Positions 60,998 to 64,000 of a stretch of 64,000 nt of DNA are shown one piece after another (the stretch's first letter is position 1; the number at the start of each line of letters is the position of its first letter). This DNA is from a marine actinobacterium PHSC20C1. GTDB lineage: Bacteria; Actinomycetota; Actinomycetes; Actinomycetales; Microbacteriaceae. A program made the translations under genes and the position numbers. The stretch lies in the NCBI GenBank assembly GCA_000153145.1, contig CH672415.1:2098889-2162888 (forward strand). The letters are read 5' to 3'. Under the pieces are notes generated by a model. It searched no databases. It was given only the letters and a program-made list of their open reading frames with translations, and had not been told where the DNA came from.

Positions 60998-61977
60998 ATC
61001 AGCTTGTCGCACCCGCAAGAAGCCTCGACAAGAGCACAACTCCCGGAGCGCTGTTCAGCACACTGAGCATTCCCATCGCAATTCTGGTGCTCGTCGTTAT
61101 CGGGTCAGTTGCCTCGCCGTCATTCTTGACGGTCAACAACCTGACCAATGTGCTCAACGCCAACTCGGCAGTCGGCCTCATCGCCCTTGGCATGACATTC
61201 GTGATGGTATCTGGAGGTCTCGCTGACCTCTCTGTTCCCGCGAACGTTGCTATGGGTGCCCTCGTTACGCTCGGCGCTCAAGAATCGATGGGCACTGGCC
61301 TCGCTGCATTGATGGGCTTGCTCGTCGCGAGCATGGGTGGTGTCGTCAACGGCATCCTGATCGGCTACCTGCGTATCAACCCGATCATCGCGACTCTCGG
61401 CACCGGCTCTGTGCTCCTCGGCCTGAGCCAACTGCTCGTCGGTGGCGGCATCGTGTACGCCCAGCCGAGTGCTCTCTCCACGTTCGTGAAGAGCAGCATC
61501 CTAGGCATCCCGGTGTTCATCTGGATCTTCATCTTCGTGGCGTTGATTCTGCACCCGCTGCTCGCCCGCACCTCGTTTGGTCGCTGGAGCCTTGCGGTCG
61601 GTGGCAACTACCAAGCGGCTCAGGCCAGTGCGGTTCCCGTGCGATTCACCAAGGCCGCCGCGTTCGCCATGACGGGCTTTCTCGCCGGGTTGTGCGGAGT
61701 GCTTCTTGCTCTGAGCAACGGCCAAGCGCGCCCCATCATCGGTACCGGCTACGAGTTCGTGGCGATCACCGCAGTGGTGATCGGCGGAACGAGCGTGTTC
61801 GGCGGCAACGGTAGCGTGCTGCGCACCGTCGGCGGCGTGCTCATCACCGCCCTCATCGGCAACTTGATCATCTTGCTCGGCTTCCCCAGCCAAGCAACCG
61901 GACTCATCACGGGCGCCATTGTGCTCGGAGCCGTCGGCATCGACGCGTACTTTCGTCGGAAGGCAGGAAGACTGTGA
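60994..61977 (+). CDS. Sugar ABC importer permease (CUT2, RbsC-like) 1
   Basis: A 327-residue permease with about nine helices. FVMVSGGLADLSVPANVAMGALVTLGAQ near residues 69-96 and GYLRINPIIATLGTGSVLLGLSQLL near 124-148 are RbsC-like signatures. ITAVVIGGTSVFGGNGSVLRTVGGVLITALIGN is near residues 256-288. It overlaps both neighbours by 4 bases. It is the first of two different permeases that should form a heterodimeric channel, as in the RhaP/RhaQ rhamnose importer type. Confidence 0.9.
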   Translation: MNQLVAPARSLDKSTTPGALFSTLSIPIAILVLVVIGSVASPSFLTVNNLTNVLNANSAVGLIALGMTFVMVSGGLADLSVPANVAMGALVTLGAQESMGTGLAALMGLLVASMGGVVNGILIGYLRINPIIATLGTGSVLLGLSQLLVGGGIVYAQPSALSTFVKSSILGIPVFIWIFIFVALILHPLLARTSFGRWSLAVGGNYQAAQASAVPVRFTKAAAFAMTGFLAGLCGVLLALSNGQARPIIGTGYEFVAITAVVIGGTSVFGGNGSVLRTVGGVLITALIGNLIILLGFPSQATGLITGAIVLGAVGIDAYFRRKAGRL

Positions 61978-62996
61978 AAAACTTCGACTTCGCTTTACTC
62001 GGTGCCCGTGCGGTTCAGTACCGACTCGTCATCATGCTCGTTGCGGTTGCCGTCTTTGGCGGCCTGAGCCTCGACGACTTCCTCACCGTCAACACGCTCC
62101 AGTCGGTGCTCGACCGGGCAACGGTTGTCGGCTTCTTGGCACTCGGACTCACACCGGTGCTGATCGCTGGCCAAATCGACCTCTCAATTGGATCGATGAT
62201 GTCGATGGCGGGCATCACGACAATCTTCATGCAGCCGGTCATCGGCAACGTGCCGGCCGCTGCCGCGGGAGTCGCCGTGGGCATCCTGATCGGTGCGGTC
62301 AACGCGCTGATGGTGGTGGTGTTCAAGATCAACTCGCTCGTAGCGACACTGGCCACACTGCTGATCTTCGCGTCACTCGCGCTGCTGCTGACGAACTCGT
62401 ACCCCTTGAGTTCAGAAGACCCCATCTTCGGTCTCCCGTTGACGGCTGACTTCCTCTGGATACTCACGCCACGATCGGCGATCTTCTTGATCGCGGCCGT
62501 GTTGATGTTCGTCTGGCTGAAGCTCACTCCCACCGGTCGTAACCTCTACGCGGTCGGCAGCGATGCATCAGCAGCAACCTCGAGCGGTATCAACGCCAAC
62601 GGCTACATCGCCGCATCCTTCGTGCTCTCGGGTTTCTTTGCCGGGCTCGCCGGAATGATGCAGTCGCTCAGCACAGCCGCAGGCTCGCCTGTTGCTGGCG
62701 CCGTCATGCTGATCCCCGCGATTACCGCAGTGGTCATCGGCGGCACCCGACTCGAAGGTGGCCGCGGATCGTCGCTCGCCACCCTCGGCGGAGTGCTGGC
62801 CCTAGGCGCGCTCACGACGGCGCTCGAATACAACGGCGTTCCGTCGTACACCCAGGCCATCTACACCGGCCTTCTGCTGATCCTTCTGATCAGCCTTGAC
62901 CGCATTGTCTCCGGGCATGGCGGCGCATCTTCCCGCGCGCAGAGAAGCGTGAGGGTCGCACCAAGAAACACACCACTTCCTAGGAGGAACGCATGA
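61974..62996 (+). CDS. Sugar ABC importer permease (CUT2, RbsC-like) 2
   Basis: A 340-residue permease. FLALGLTPVLIAGQIDLSIGSMMSMAGITTIF near residues 54-84 carries the QIDLSIGS motif of CUT2 permeases. VFKINSLVATLATLLIFASLALLL and ITAVVIGGTRLEGGRGSSLATLGGVLALGALTTALEY complete the pattern. The C-terminal ~25 residues are basic and cytosolic. It is the second half of the channel with the previous gene product and overlaps the binding-protein gene by 4 bases. Confidence 0.9.
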   Translation: MKNFDFALLGARAVQYRLVIMLVAVAVFGGLSLDDFLTVNTLQSVLDRATVVGFLALGLTPVLIAGQIDLSIGSMMSMAGITTIFMQPVIGNVPAAAAGVAVGILIGAVNALMVVVFKINSLVATLATLLIFASLALLLTNSYPLSSEDPIFGLPLTADFLWILTPRSAIFLIAAVLMFVWLKLTPTGRNLYAVGSDASAATSSGINANGYIAASFVLSGFFAGLAGMMQSLSTAAGSPVAGAVMLIPAITAVVIGGTRLEGGRGSSLATLGGVLALGALTTALEYNGVPSYTQAIYTGLLLILLISLDRIVSGHGGASSRAQRSVRVAPRNTPLPRRNA

Positions 62997-63973
62997 TTGC
63001 ACGTCGTAATATCCTCGTCGCCTCGGCTGCTGCCACGCTTCTGTTCGCAGTAGCAGGCTGCACCGCGGCAGACACGGACACAGCATCCGGCGACGCAGGC
63101 AGTGTCGAAGGCAAGAGCATTTGCTATGTCACGCTCGCCAACTCGCACCCGTACGTCACCCCGGCTAACGAGGGCGCTCAGGCCGCTGCAGATGCAGCCG
63201 GTGTAGAGCTCACCATCGTCAGCGAAGAGTTCTCGGCGCAGACCGGTGCAGAACAGCTCAACTCCTGCGTATCGCGCGGTGTTGATGGCATCCTGCTTTG
63301 GCCAGCAGACGAGAACAGCTATCTGCCTGGGCTGCTCAAGGCAGAGCAGGCTGGCATCCCCGTTGTCGCAATCGACACCCGTGCCGGGGACGAGTCGATG
63401 GAACTCATCAAGTCCTTCGCTGGAGCCGACAAGTACGACCAGGGCAAGATCAGCGCTCAGCAGCTCGACGGCGCCCTCGACAGTACTGGCGGCATCGTTG
63501 TTATTGCGGGCCAGGCCGGAAACGGTACTGAGATCGCCCGCAGTGGTGGCTTCCTCGACGAACTCGAAAGCATGGGTTCAGGGCTCGAGATTCTCGCCAC
63601 GGTCAACGCTGACTTCGACCAGCAGAAGGCTCTCGTAGCTTCGCGCGACCTTATCACCAAGTTCGGTGACCAGATCAAGGGCGTTTACGCTCAGGACGAC
63701 ACGATGGCCAAGGGTTTCCTGCAGGCACTCGAAGAGAGCGGCCTCGACTTCGTTCCCGTCGTTGTTGGCATCAACGGTGAGGCTGGAGCCTTCGACAACA
63801 TCCGCGAAGGCAAGCAGTTCAGCACCATCCTGCAGCCTCCGTTCCGCAACGGTGAACTCGCTATCGAAACCCTCATCGCCGTGATGAAGGGTGAGACGGT
63901 TCCCGAGATGGTTCCTCTGGAGAACACCATCGTCGACAGCTCGAACGTTGACGATCTGGAGCCCGCCCTCTAA
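62993..63973 (+). CDS. Sugar ABC importer substrate-binding lipoprotein
   Basis: A 326-residue secreted protein. The N-terminus ARRNILVASAAATLLFAVAGC ends in a lipobox with the lipidated Cys near residue 23. The mature protein has the periplasmic-binding-protein type 1 fold: ICYVTLANSHPYVTPANEGAQAAADAAGV, VDGILLWPADENSYLPGLLKAEQAGIPVVAIDTRAG and GQAGNGTEIARSGGFLDEL. Placing the binding protein last, after the permeases, is less common but valid. It determines substrate choice, probably L-rhamnose or a similar 6-deoxyhexose given the kinase and aldolase nearby. The operon may continue beyond 64000. Confidence 0.92.
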   Translation: MIARRNILVASAAATLLFAVAGCTAADTDTASGDAGSVEGKSICYVTLANSHPYVTPANEGAQAAADAAGVELTIVSEEFSAQTGAEQLNSCVSRGVDGILLWPADENSYLPGLLKAEQAGIPVVAIDTRAGDESMELIKSFAGADKYDQGKISAQQLDGALDSTGGIVVIAGQAGNGTEIARSGGFLDELESMGSGLEILATVNADFDQQKALVASRDLITKFGDQIKGVYAQDDTMAKGFLQALEESGLDFVPVVVGINGEAGAFDNIREGKQFSTILQPPFRNGELAIETLIAVMKGETVPEMVPLENTIVDSSNVDDLEPAL

Positions 63974-64000
63974 GTCGAGAGCGAGCAAGATTCCGTGGGG

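Noticed and set aside
1..64000. CRISPR array, tRNA, rRNA or insertion sequence
   Set aside because: Spacers were read for regularly spaced repeats, cloverleaf sequences and transposase frames; none found. The defence island has no visible mobile-element genes.

Overview
The window looks like chromosome from a high-GC actinobacterium, most likely a member of Microbacteriaceae. Grounds: protein sequences and start contexts typical of that group, a fused CydDC exporter, two F420/deazaflavin nitroreductase-like proteins, an actinobacterial LuxR-type regulator at the left edge and frequent GTG starts. This is inference from protein character; there is no rRNA, and I see no tRNA, insertion sequence or CRISPR array. 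Genes are dense: no stretch above about 250 bases lacks a gene.

Layout. 1-8.6 kb: general housekeeping and accessory genes (partial LuxR regulator, tautomerase, drug-type ABC transporter, cupin, MFS carrier, flavoprotein with divergent TetR, deazaflavin protein, proline dehydrogenase). 8.7-18.1 kb: an amine/amino-acid block, with a cupin and DadA/PuuB-type oxidase, an amidohydrolase, a complete spermidine/putrescine-type ABC importer, and an Lrp regulator divergent from an arginine-type amidinohydrolase. 18.1-22.6 kb: small genes, including a membrane protein/HTH pair with a striking divergent promoter (18905-18972), LtrA, a phosphoribosyltransferase and two VOC genes, one internally deleted.

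22.7-41.1 kb is the most unusual region: a composite DNA-modification/defence island. It holds a possible Vsr/DUF559-like nuclease, a GIY-YIG protein, an orphan restriction-type N-terminal domain, a C5-cytosine methyltransferase and a GHKL (paraMORC) ATPase fused to a complete primary-like sigma-70 factor. Divergent from these is a tightly overlapping operon: DUF1156 methylase, DUF499 ATPase with an Rx4H HEPN motif, a second paraMORC ATPase, a DUF4420 PD-(D/E)XK nuclease and a Z1 helicase. It combines parts of the MutL/Z1 type (Mza) with parts of the DUF1156/DUF499 type, and no AIPR gene follows.

41.1-50.8 kb: acyl-CoA dehydrogenase, LysE exporter, a cytochrome bd operon (cydA-cydB-cydDC) and a divergent BlaI/M56 pair, separated by three phased inverted repeats. 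50.8-64 kb: a deoxysugar (probably L-rhamnose) locus. The right arm carries a sugar ABC importer, an aldose-epimerase-like protein and a phosphomannose-isomerase-like cupin. The left arm carries rhamnulokinase, bifunctional aldolase/dehydrogenase, a GntR regulator and an FMN lactate oxidase/dehydrogenase. Read together they take a 6-deoxyhexose to DHAP plus lactate and then pyruvate. No canonical rhamnose isomerase is present in the window, and the PMI-like protein is a candidate for that step.
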